DNA from: SHZL01 sp031362985
GTDB taxonomy: Bacteria > Pseudomonadota > Gammaproteobacteria > Xanthomonadales > SZUA-36
DNA: 41,761 nt
Direction: 5' to 3'
NCBI GenBank assembly: GCA_031362985.1
Contig: JANLTO010000141.1
Span: 1 to 41,761 of the forward strand
Below are positions 16,911-24,712 of the stretch, piece by piece. Every line of letters begins with the position of its first letter. The first letter of the stretch is position 1. The position numbers and the translations under genes were made by a program. Under the pieces are notes generated by a model, which had not been told where the DNA came from, made no database searches, and was given only the letters and a program-made list of their open reading frames with translations.

Positions 16911-18143
16911 CTACGATTCGTCAGGCTTCTCACGACGCCGCCTCAGGGTTAATCCGTGCACTATTCCGGCCTCTCCATAGCGTTTGTTGATCGTATCGAA
17001 TACCGCGTCCAATCGTTGCTCTGAATGGCTGTCTATCTGGTTTCCCATCTGGCTTCCCTTGATGCCACTGCCTGCTCCCGCTTCCCCAAGGCGGTGCTCC
17101 AACCCGCTCACACCCACACCGAGCAACCGTACCGGGGTAGCGAGGTTGGCTGACCACCAGGTTTCAAACAAGGCACGCGCCATGCGGTACAAAGTCATCG
17201 TGCTGTTTGACCCCGCACGCATGCTGCGGCTGCGGGTAACCGTGTTGAACGCCGCGTCACGAATCTTGACGACCACGGTTTGCGCAATCAACTGGCGGTG
17301 CCGCAAGCGCCCGGCCACGGCCTCTGCAAGCGCTTGCAGTTCTGCCAGCAGTTCCGTGTGGTCACGCACGTCCGTAGCAAAAGTGACTTCGTGGCTAATG
17401 GACTTGTCCGCTTGGCTGGGGATGACTTCCCGGGTATCTTCGCCCGCCGCCAATTGCCGGAAATGTTCTGCACGGTGGCCAAGCGCGGCGCCGAGTATCG
17501 CCGAATCCGCACGGCGCAGTTGTCCAAACGTCAGAATACCAAACGCCTTGAGCTTGGGGGCCGTGCGCGGTCCTATCCCCCACAACTTGCGTATCGGCAT
17601 GGGGTCAAGAAATTGGTTGATCTTGTCGCCTGGCACACACACCAGGCCGTCCGGTTTTTGCAAGTCGGAAGCCAGCTTGGCCAGAAACTTGTTATGCGCC
17701 ACACCAACCGAGGCGGTCAGGCCGGTTCCCTGGAAAATCGCTGTTTTTACCTTGAGCCCGATGGCTTCCCGGTTGCCAAACAGCCGCTGGCTGGCGCTGA
17801 CATCCAGGAAGGCCTCATCCAGTGACAGCCCCTCTACCAACGGAGTAATGGACTGGAAAATTTCGAAAACAGCGGCTGAAACCTCCCGGTACCGCGCTGG
17901 TCGAGGATGCACAAACTGTGCCCCGGGGCACAGGCGCCGCGCTTTAGCCATGGGCATGGCGGAGTGCACGCCGTACACCCTTGCCGCGTAGTTGGCGGTC
18001 GCTACCACGCCGCGCGGTCCCAGTCCGCCGACGACGACGGCCTGGCCCTCCAGCCAGGGGTTGTCCAGCGTTTCAACCGATGCATAGAACGCATCCATGT
18101 CAACATGCAAGATGATGCGCTGAGGTTTCGGTGTCTGGTCCAT
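16911..18143 (-). CDS. dinB: DNA polymerase IV (Y family)
   Basis: DinB carries out error-prone translesion synthesis. In the 410-residue product the catalytic carboxylates are visible as HVDMDAFYASVE (Asp15, Asp17) and SLDEAFLDVS (Asp109, Glu110). The thumb-domain sequence LWGIGPRTAPKLKAFGI and a little-finger domain (VKIRDAAFNTVTRSRS) follow. A C-terminal tail of about 70 residues comes after the little finger. In many relatives this tail carries a beta-clamp-binding QLxLF-type motif. Here the corresponding stretch reads GSQMGNQIDSHSEQ and no good match is seen. No LexA box was found upstream in the 111 bases before the divergent gene at 18255. Confidence 0.94.
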   Translation of the reverse strand: MDQTPKPQRIILHVDMDAFYASVETLDNPWLEGQAVVVGGLGPRGVVATANYAARVYGVHSAMPMAKARRLCPGAQFVHPRPARYREVSAAVFEIFQSITPLVEGLSLDEAFLDVSASQRLFGNREAIGLKVKTAIFQGTGLTASVGVAHNKFLAKLASDLQKPDGLVCVPGDKINQFLDPMPIRKLWGIGPRTAPKLKAFGILTFGQLRRADSAILGAALGHRAEHFRQLAAGEDTREVIPSQADKSISHEVTFATDVRDHTELLAELQALAEAVAGRLRHRQLIAQTVVVKIRDAAFNTVTRSRSMRAGSNSTMTLYRMARALFETWWSANLATPVRLLGVGVSGLEHRLGEAGAGSGIKGSQMGNQIDSHSEQRLDAVFDTINKRYGEAGIVHGLTLRRRREKPDES

Positions 18144-18254
18144 GCAATTGCTTTGCGCTTGCCGACAAGGCGGCCGACACTCATTATAGCCCCTTCATAC
18201 CACCGTTAATCGCCCAATAAATGGCCCCAGGAAACTGTAAGCAGAAACCTGCAA

Positions 18255-19448
18255 ATGAAAACACATCCACTCAAAGACCAGTTTCCCATCCTTGAACAAG
18301 GTATGTATTGCAACCACGCCGCAATCTCACCGTGGCCTGCATGCACGGCAGCAGCAGTGCAAGGATTTGCCACTGAGAACACGCGCCTGGGCCCGCTGCG
18401 CTACGCGCAGTGGATCAAGCTCGAAATCAAGCTGCGTGAACAACTGGCAATGCTGACAGGTGCCCCCTCGCCGCAGGATATTGCCTTGCTCAAGAACACG
18501 ACTGAAGGTATTTCGACGGTGGCCTGGGGACTGGATTGGGCATCCGGCGACAACGTAATCCTGCCCGCCAGTGAGTTCCCCTCCAATCGTCTGCCGTGGC
18601 TGGCACAGGCAGAACACGGGGTAGAAGTCCGCGAAGTTGACATCCGGTCGGCGGAGCATGCAGAAACCGCCCTGCTCAACGCCATCGATGCGCGCACCCG
18701 CATACTGGCCGTGAGTGCTGTGCAATGGAGCGACGGTTTCCGTCTCGACCTGCACTCCCTGGGCGCAGCATGCAAAACACGCGGTGTATTGTTCTTTGTT
18801 GATGCCATTCAGCAACTGGGGGCATTGCGCGTCGACGTAGCAGCGTGCCACATCAGCTTTCTTGCTGCCGATGCGCACAAGTGGTTACTGGGGCCGGAAG
18901 GTATTGCGGTTTTTTACAGCAGCGAGGAAGCGCGGCCACTGCTGCGCCTGCGGCAACTGGGCTGGCACATGTTTGACCAACCCTTTGGTTTTGGAAGGAC
19001 CGATTGGAAGCCAGCCGATTCGGCCCGGCGCTTTGAAGCCGGTAGTCCAAATACGCTCGGACAAGTGGCTTTGCAGGCATCAGTGGAGCTGTTACTTGCA
19101 ACCGGCATGGAAGAAGTGGAACGTCGCGTACTGGATAATACGGCGTGCTTGATTGAAGGACTGGAAAGGATTCCTGGGCTAAACGTGGTCAGTCGGACCG
19201 AACTTCCGCGTCGCTCAGGGATTGTGACATTCCGGTCCGCCAGCATGCCGGCGACGGCTGTTCAGGCTGCGCTGTCACATGCGGGTGTGGTTTGCGTGGT
19301 GCGCGAACAGGGCGTTCGCCTTTCGCCTCACTTCTATCAGGGCAAGGAAGAAATCAAGCAGGTACTCACTGCAGTGCAAAAGGCCATGGAGACAAATGGC
19401 CGTCCCCAGTCAAGCCAGGAGCCTGGGACCAGTACTTACATTGTATAG
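18255..19448 (+). CDS. Aminotransferase class V-fold PLP-dependent enzyme
   Basis: The 397-residue product is a fold-type I PLP enzyme of class V. The N-terminal YCNHAAISPWP stretch is typical. Asp183 (FVDAIQQLGA) and Gln186 are positioned to hold the cofactor, and Lys209 in ADAHKWLLGPEG should form the Schiff base. Cysteine desulfurases have a catalytic cysteine loop near the C-terminus (RxGxHCA type). Here that region is VCVVREQGVRLSPHFYQGKEE, with no cysteine in the expected position, so a desulfurase role is unlikely. Relatives include isopenicillin-N-epimerase-like and kynureninase-like proteins, and the substrate is unknown. Its last 13 bases overlap the end of the convergent pilZ. Confidence 0.8.
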   Translation: MKTHPLKDQFPILEQGMYCNHAAISPWPACTAAAVQGFATENTRLGPLRYAQWIKLEIKLREQLAMLTGAPSPQDIALLKNTTEGISTVAWGLDWASGDNVILPASEFPSNRLPWLAQAEHGVEVREVDIRSAEHAETALLNAIDARTRILAVSAVQWSDGFRLDLHSLGAACKTRGVLFFVDAIQQLGALRVDVAACHISFLAADAHKWLLGPEGIAVFYSSEEARPLLRLRQLGWHMFDQPFGFGRTDWKPADSARRFEAGSPNTLGQVALQASVELLLATGMEEVERRVLDNTACLIEGLERIPGLNVVSRTELPRRSGIVTFRSASMPATAVQAALSHAGVVCVVREQGVRLSPHFYQGKEEIKQVLTAVQKAMETNGRPQSSQEPGTSTYIV

Positions 19449-19777
19449 GTGCTGAGATTACTTTTGATCATTGCAGCGAGGTGAGATTCAATAACCGTGC
19501 GCGCATGGGCGCCATCTTGGGTATCGGCAAACTGCACTCCGATCCCTGCCTTGCGGTTACCGGCAGCCCCAGGCGGTGTAATCCAAACCACTTTACCCGG
19601 AATGGGCAGGCGCTCTTCGAACTCCATAACAGTGAGCAAAAGAAACACTTCATCACCCAGCTGGAAATTCTTGGTGCTGGGTACAAACAGTCCACCGCCC
19701 TGCACAAAGGGCATGTACGAGCGGTACAAAGCCTGCTTATCCTTGATGGCTAACGACAGGATTCCTTGCTGTGCCAT
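19436..19777 (-). CDS. pilZ: Type IV pilus assembly protein PilZ
   Basis: The 113-residue product closely resembles the founding PilZ of Pseudomonas (GILSLAIKDKQALYRSYMPF, GDEVFLLLTVMEFEERLP, GKVVWITPPGAAGNR, GIGVQF). It lacks the RxxxR and (D/N)xSxxG signatures that bind c-di-GMP, as does the Pseudomonas protein, which acts through partner proteins in type IV pilus biogenesis. The start at 19777 gives the family N-terminus; an upstream in-frame start at 19813 adds 12 residues. It is the last gene of the fab-holB train, 36 bases after holB, the order seen in Pseudomonas. It overlaps the convergent PLP-enzyme gene by 13 bases, leaving no room for an intergenic terminator. Confidence 0.93.
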   Translation of the reverse strand: MAQQGILSLAIKDKQALYRSYMPFVQGGGLFVPSTKNFQLGDEVFLLLTVMEFEERLPIPGKVVWITPPGAAGNRKAGIGVQFADTQDGAHARTVIESHLAAMIKSNLSTYTM

Positions 19778-19813
19778 AACGTTATTCGTCCTTGTGTTTT
19801 TCCCCGAATGCAA

Positions 19814-20800
19814 TCACTCATTGGCGAGGCGGTACCATTGTATCAGCCAATCGCGCAGAAGTAAGTCCTGGTGCAAGGAAGCTGCCTGCGCGTGGCGGTT
19901 TCGATCTGCAAGATTCTGCAGGACCGCAGTGCGCGCGGCCACACTGCCTTCGAACCAGGAGTCCGCCCGGGACTTCTTGCCGGATGCGCGCTTGCTACCC
20001 GGCTTGAAGCTGTCACGAAGTTTTGTTGCTGCGGCGAGCGAAAACCACTTCCACGTATCTTCCGTATCCAGTCCAGAGAGGCTGGCGATGGCTTCACCCA
20101 CGCCACCTGCGCCTGGTTCAAGGCGATCCAGCAAAGCCAACACATCGCGGTATTGATCGACCTGTCCCGTCACCAGCAAATGCTGCGCAAACAGCGGACT
20201 TCCCGCAGCCGCCTGCAAGGCCATGGCAATATCGTCACTCCCGCGTTCCTGCTGCGCGGCAAGCCAGTCGTGCGCAATTTGCTCATCCGGCAGGCGCACG
20301 TGAACGGTCTGACAACGGCTGCGTATGGTGGCCAAAAGCCGGGATGGATCATGCGAAACCAACAGCAGGAAGGTGTCCTGCGGAGGCTCTTCCAGCATTT
20401 TCAGCAAGGCATTGCTGGCGCTGTTATGCATGGCCTCGGCCGGGTGTATCACCGCCACTTTTCGCGGGCTGAACGAACGGGTCAGCTGCAATGAAGAGAT
20501 GACGCTACGCACCTGTTCCACCGTCAGAACCGTGCGCATTTTGTCGCCTTTTGGCATCAATTCAAAGCTGGTCAAGCTAAAATCCGGATGGGCGCCGCTA
20601 ACCAGCAGGCTGCAGGATCGGCACCTGCCACACGCAGTTGTGCCCTGCTCCATGCACAGCAGATCTGCTGCCAAAGCCAAGGCAAATTTGACCTTCCCCA
20701 AACCCTTTGGGCCGGTAATCAAGCAGGCGTGGGGCAGCCTTCCATCAACCCTGCATTCGGCGATTTGCTGTTGTGCTTGCAGTAACCATGGATAAGTCAC
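19814..20800 (-). CDS. holB: DNA polymerase III subunit delta'
   Basis: Delta' is the rigid clamp-loader subunit. The 328-residue product (E. coli 334) has a P-loop-like GPKGLGKVKFA at 30-40 in which the usual Ser/Thr after Lys is Val, consistent with a subunit that does not hydrolyse ATP. The zinc-binding cysteines are Cys48, Cys56, Cys59 and Cys62 (ACGRCRSC). ALLKMLEEPP and the SRC motif (RSRCQ) follow. It starts with GTG, whose last two bases form the start of the tmk TGA (GTGA, four-base overlap). No nearby ATG would give a family-like N-terminus, and the coupling supports the GTG. Confidence 0.95.
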   Translation of the reverse strand: MTYPWLLQAQQQIAECRVDGRLPHACLITGPKGLGKVKFALALAADLLCMEQGTTACGRCRSCSLLVSGAHPDFSLTSFELMPKGDKMRTVLTVEQVRSVISSLQLTRSFSPRKVAVIHPAEAMHNSASNALLKMLEEPPQDTFLLLVSHDPSRLLATIRSRCQTVHVRLPDEQIAHDWLAAQQERGSDDIAMALQAAAGSPLFAQHLLVTGQVDQYRDVLALLDRLEPGAGGVGEAIASLSGLDTEDTWKWFSLAAATKLRDSFKPGSKRASGKKSRADSWFEGSVAARTAVLQNLADRNRHAQAASLHQDLLLRDWLIQWYRLANE

Positions 20801-21420
20801 TTACTGAACCGCTGTTCCAATACACGTTCGATCTGCAGCCACACAGATTCCTCGCCCAGCGTCGCGTCAATGACCGCAAACCGCCATGGTTCAGCTGCAG
20901 CTCGTTGCAGGTAGTTTTGTCGCACGCGGGTAAAAAACTGCATCGATTCCTGCTCTATTCGGTCAGCAGCACCGCGGTCGGAAATTCGCTCCCGGCCAAG
21001 CTGTACCGGCAGATCCAGCAGCAAGGTCAGATGCGGTTGCAGATCCCCGTGCACCAGATGCTGCAAGCTGGCGATGGCTTCAGAGGACATGCCCCGGCCG
21101 GCGCCCTGGTAGGCCCAGGTAGCATCAGTGAATCGATCACACAAAACCGTGTCGCCACGCGCCAGGGCAGGCCTTATGAGCTCGTCGAGATGCTGCGCCC
21201 TGGAGGCAAACATCAACAACAGTTCTGCCGTGGCGCTCAGTGTCCCGTTGTGCTGATCAAGTACAATTGACCGAATTTTTTCTGCAAGGGCTGTACCACC
21301 GGGTTCACGCGTTTGGACCACATTATGTCCGCGCTGCTCGAACCAGGCATTGGCACGCCTCACCATAGTGCTTTTGCCAGCGCCTTCTCCGCCTTCAAAG
21401 CTTATGAAAAGCCCATGCAT
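20797..21420 (-). CDS. tmk: Thymidylate kinase
   Basis: Tmk phosphorylates dTMP to dTDP, an essential step in dTTP synthesis. The 207-residue product has the P-loop FEGGEGAGKST at 8-18, the DR(F/Y) motif in CDRFTDATWAYQGAGRG, and the TREPGGT stretch that marks the bacterial enzyme. Its start shares one base with the mltG stop (TGATG), and its stop overlaps the holB GTG start by four bases. It is therefore tightly packed between mltG and holB, the same order as in E. coli. Confidence 0.97.
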   Translation of the reverse strand: MHGLFISFEGGEGAGKSTMVRRANAWFEQRGHNVVQTREPGGTALAEKIRSIVLDQHNGTLSATAELLLMFASRAQHLDELIRPALARGDTVLCDRFTDATWAYQGAGRGMSSEAIASLQHLVHGDLQPHLTLLLDLPVQLGRERISDRGAADRIEQESMQFFTRVRQNYLQRAAAEPWRFAVIDATLGEESVWLQIERVLEQRFSK

Positions 21421-22427
21421 CAGTTTTTTCCTGTCAGCCGGTCAACACCACGTTGGTGCTCTTCCAGGGTTGCCGAGAATACGTGCCCGCCTTTGCCGTC
21501 TGCCACGAAATACAAGGCATCGCCACTTGCTGGCCGGGCTGCCGCCTGCAGGGAGGCGCGCCCTGGCATGCAGATGGGTGTAGGCGGTAACCCGAAACGG
21601 GTATAGGTATTGTACGGGGTATCCATTTCCAGATCACTGCGGCGAATGTCGCCATCATACGCATCACCCAACCCGTAAATCACGGTCGGATCAGTCTGCA
21701 GTCGCATACCCTTTTGCAGGCGTCGTACAAACACCCCGCTGACCTCGGCCCGCTCACTGTTTAAAGCAGTTTCCTTTTCAATAATCGAAGCAAGGATCAG
21801 CAATTCATAGGGCGACTTCACCGGGTGATCGGGAGCACGAAGATCCCAGGCCTCGGCCAGGGCCAGGTTCATAGCGTCTGCCGCCCAATCGAGCACCTGC
21901 AGGGCATTTTCATCACGCGTGAACACATAGGTTTCAGGTAACAGGCTGCCTTCCGCCGGTCCGAGCAGCGCATGGGCTGATCGCAGGGAGGTCTCACTGA
22001 CCTTGTCCCGCAACCAGGGGCCAAGCACCGGGTCCGCATAAAGGGCATCGACTACCTGCTGGTAGGTCCATCCTTCGACCAGGGTAAAGCGGTATCGAAC
22101 AACCTCGCCTTTTTCCAGCAGGCGCAAAAACTCCGGTGGAGTAATGCCGGCGTACAGTTCGTACTCTCCTGCCTTTAACACAACAGGATGCATTCTAAAC
22201 AACACGCGCCACGGCCACGCTTCCCGGCTGAGGCCCTGCGCGGAAAGACTTGCGACGACCGCTTTGCCACTCATTCCTGGCTGCACCACGAATATCGAAC
22301 CCTCCGCGACAAGGTTCAAGGGTACGGTGAGAAACTGCTGGTAGTAATTCCAATAATGCCAGCCGCACACGCCAGCAGCAGCCAAAGCCAATGCAAGAAC
22401 GTAAACTGATTTTTTAAGCAAATTCAT
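21420..22427 (-). CDS. mltG: Endolytic transglycosylase MltG
   Basis: MltG is an inner-membrane murein transglycosylase that cuts nascent glycan strands and so limits chain length. The 335-residue product has one N-terminal membrane segment (about 7-22) followed by a periplasmic LysM-like region and the YceG catalytic domain. Glu217 in ILASIIEKET matches the catalytic Glu218 of the E. coli protein. Further family motifs are PETYVFTRDE, QTDPTVIYGLGD and NTYTRFGLPPTPI. The ATG at 22427 gives the short cytoplasmic MNLLKKSVY lead. It lies 48 bases after pabC and overlaps tmk by one base. Confidence 0.96.
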   Translation of the reverse strand: MNLLKKSVYVLALALAAAGVCGWHYWNYYQQFLTVPLNLVAEGSIFVVQPGMSGKAVVASLSAQGLSREAWPWRVLFRMHPVVLKAGEYELYAGITPPEFLRLLEKGEVVRYRFTLVEGWTYQQVVDALYADPVLGPWLRDKVSETSLRSAHALLGPAEGSLLPETYVFTRDENALQVLDWAADAMNLALAEAWDLRAPDHPVKSPYELLILASIIEKETALNSERAEVSGVFVRRLQKGMRLQTDPTVIYGLGDAYDGDIRRSDLEMDTPYNTYTRFGLPPTPICMPGRASLQAAARPASGDALYFVADGKGGHVFSATLEEHQRGVDRLTGKN

Positions 22428-22475
22428 GGCCGGCAGATGCGTTCTGAAGCGCTGAATTGCAAATTAAGCCCACGG

Positions 22476-23279
22476 TCACTGCTCGCTTAACCAAGCCTGG
22501 ATCTCTCGGGTTTTTGCGCCCAGTTCATACTCCCAATGTCCGATTTTTTTCACCGGGACAACGCCGCGAACGGCATTGCATAGAAAAACTTCGTCGGCTT
22601 CAGGCAACATGTCGAGATTGATTCTGCGTTGCTCACAGCGCGGCTTAAAAGCCTGCAATATGGCCGATCGCATCACTCCGCGAACGCCACATCGGTCCAT
22701 CCGGGGAGTGAGCAGCCGCTCTCCGCTTACAAGAAAAATATTGCCGGAAATGCCACTTATCACGTGGTCTTCAGGGTCAAGCAGGATGGCATCCTGAATG
22801 GTGGGGTCGCTCCATTCGGAACGGGCAAGCACCTGCTCCAACCGGTTGAGGTGCTTAATGCCGCCCAGCGCTGGTTGCAGGGCAAGGCGCAGGTCGGCGA
22901 TGCGTGCAGTGATGCCATACAGGGCCTGCTGCTCGATGTCTTCCGGCATGGCATACGCCGCCACGACACGACTGGAACTGGTCGCTGTAGATGGGTCATA
23001 TCCCCGTCCACCAACTCCGCGGGTCACGATGATTTTTACGACACAGGCTTTCCGGCCAGCACTGACCGTCTGCACCTCGCGTAACAAGACATCCTGCGGG
23101 GTCAGTTCAAAGCCAAATTTTTCACATCCGACGATCAGGCGATCCATGTGCAACTGCCAGAAACGGGGAATTCCCCTGAACACAGCCAGCGTTTCGAACA
23201 CTCCATCGCCGTAATGCAGGCCACGGTCCGCACATGAAATGTGCGTTGCAATCTCCCCGTTCACCAAACTGTCAAACAT
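22476..23279 (-). CDS. pabC: Aminodeoxychorismate lyase
   Basis: PabC is a fold-type IV PLP enzyme that converts 4-amino-4-deoxychorismate to p-aminobenzoate and pyruvate for folate synthesis. The 267-residue product (E. coli 269) begins MFDSLVNGEIATHISCADRG, has RGLHYGDGVFETL, and places the PLP lysine at Lys142 in GGIKHLNRLEQVL. EVFLCNAVRGVVPVK near the end is also typical. The ATG at 23279 is inside the end of pabB (8-base overlap). A longer reading frame from 23522 would add 81 residues that are only pabB in another frame. This gene supplies the second half of the PabB-PabC pair. Confidence 0.96.
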   Translation of the reverse strand: MFDSLVNGEIATHISCADRGLHYGDGVFETLAVFRGIPRFWQLHMDRLIVGCEKFGFELTPQDVLLREVQTVSAGRKACVVKIIVTRGVGGRGYDPSTATSSSRVVAAYAMPEDIEQQALYGITARIADLRLALQPALGGIKHLNRLEQVLARSEWSDPTIQDAILLDPEDHVISGISGNIFLVSGERLLTPRMDRCGVRGVMRSAILQAFKPRCEQRRINLDMLPEADEVFLCNAVRGVVPVKKIGHWEYELGAKTREIQAWLSEQ

Positions 23280-24687
23280 GTGCTGCCTCCGGATTGTCCA
23301 CGCCCAAGGCCAGCAACATGCCACGAGCCTTGTCGAGAGTTTCCTGTAATTCATACTCCGGTGTGGAATCAGCGACAATTCCAGCCCCGGTGCGAAAAAT
23401 AATGGTGCGGTCCTCCAGCAACATACTGCGGATAAGTATATTGAAGTCCATATTCCCGTCCAGGCCAAGGTAACCCATGGAGCCGGTGTAAAACCCGCGG
23501 CCAAGCTGCTCAAGTTCAGCAATAATTTGCATGCATCGCACCTTGGGGCAACCCGTTATCGTACCGCCCGGAAATACTGCTTTGATGGCCTCGACAGGGG
23601 TAGCGCCCGGCCGTATCTCGCCACGCACATTGGAAACAATGTGATGCACGTGTGCATAACTCTCTATCACCATCAATTCGCTGACCTGTATCGTCCCCGG
23701 AGTACACACACGGCCCAGGTCATTGCGCTCGAGGTCAATCAGCATGATGTGCTCGGCGCGTTCCTTCACGTTGCCAATCAATTCTTGCGCCAGAGCCGCG
23801 TCGTGTTCCGCGGTCACGCCCCGTGGCCTCGTGCCGGCAATCGGCCGGGTTTCCAGGCGCTTTCCTTTGAGTTGAACGAGACGCTCCGGAGAGGAACTGA
23901 GCAGGGTAGCTGCACCCCACCGCAGCAGGCCGGCAAATGGCGCCGGGTTGTGTTTACGCAGCTGGTGGTATACCGCTACCGGGTCGGGAACTTGGGCAAA
24001 CCCGCCCGTCCACAAGCGGGAAAGGTTGACCTGGAATACGTCGCCGTCCTGCAGGTAACGCAAAACCCTGTTCACACCGGATTTGAACTTTTCGGGTTGC
24101 TCTGACTTCAGTCTTTCCAACCCGGGGACCTCAGCGCAATGCTGCGCTATTGGCCGTTCAAGTAACTCGAGTATTTCCCCCAGTGCCGCAGTAGACTCGG
24201 CCGCAATCAATGCGCGCGGCTGAGAGTCAAGCTTTTCAGGGTCAGGGTGAAAAACAATCACTGCTCCCGGGCACCGCCGGGCAAAAGCGTCCGGCAAACC
24301 GGTCCCGTGAGGCGGCAGATGAAGGCAGGTTTCAATTTCAGCCGCGATTTCATAACCAAGGTAAACGAACCAACCACCTGAGAACGGTATTGCGTAACCG
24401 TTTTCAATTACAGCATTGCCGGGGCTGGATTTTTGAGACTGGTACCAACTCCCCAGCCGTTCAAAAAAAGAATGCCCCTGACCGGGTCCGGTGACGACGC
24501 CCGATGCCTGGCAAACAAGACTTTCTTCGGTGGCGTAAAACAACAGGCTGTGCCTTCCAGGCTGGCCGCTTGCCACGCTCTCGAGCAGGAAAGGAAACGA
24601 TGCAGGGAACTCGTGCGCCAGCAGAGCCAGGTCCGGCACCTGATTTAGCCAATGAGTGTGGGCGCCGCTCATGTCCCCGGCAGGCAT
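23272..24687 (-). CDS. pabB: Aminodeoxychorismate synthase component I
   Basis: PabB aminates chorismate to 4-amino-4-deoxychorismate with ammonia from a PabA-type glutaminase, which is not in this window. The 471-residue product carries the chorismate-binding domain: DVFQVNLSR at 216-224, LLSSSPERL, PIAGTRPRG at 282-290, IDLERNDLGRVC and GTITGCPK. Position 284 is Ala (PIAGT), as in TrpE, whereas E. coli PabB has a Lys nucleophile there (PIKGT). The location directly before pabC supports PabB rather than TrpE. The ATG at 24687 is used; a second in-frame ATG five codons later, closer to a GGGG run, is possible. It is inserted between fabF and pabC, which are neighbours in E. coli. Confidence 0.9.
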   Translation of the reverse strand: MPAGDMSGAHTHWLNQVPDLALLAHEFPASFPFLLESVASGQPGRHSLLFYATEESLVCQASGVVTGPGQGHSFFERLGSWYQSQKSSPGNAVIENGYAIPFSGGWFVYLGYEIAAEIETCLHLPPHGTGLPDAFARRCPGAVIVFHPDPEKLDSQPRALIAAESTAALGEILELLERPIAQHCAEVPGLERLKSEQPEKFKSGVNRVLRYLQDGDVFQVNLSRLWTGGFAQVPDPVAVYHQLRKHNPAPFAGLLRWGAATLLSSSPERLVQLKGKRLETRPIAGTRPRGVTAEHDAALAQELIGNVKERAEHIMLIDLERNDLGRVCTPGTIQVSELMVIESYAHVHHIVSNVRGEIRPGATPVEAIKAVFPGGTITGCPKVRCMQIIAELEQLGRGFYTGSMGYLGLDGNMDFNILIRSMLLEDRTIIFRTGAGIVADSTPEYELQETLDKARGMLLALGVDNPEAAHV

Positions 24688-24712
24688 TTCTTAGGCACGT
24701 GCGGTTGTGTCG

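Noticed and set aside
16984..17991. Plus-strand open frame of 335 residues opposite dinB
   Set aside because: It is serine- and arginine-rich, lacks domain patterns and mirrors the dinB coding strand.
23280..23522. Extended N-terminus of pabC read from 23522
   Set aside because: The 81 extra residues are pabB in another frame; the family start is at 23279.
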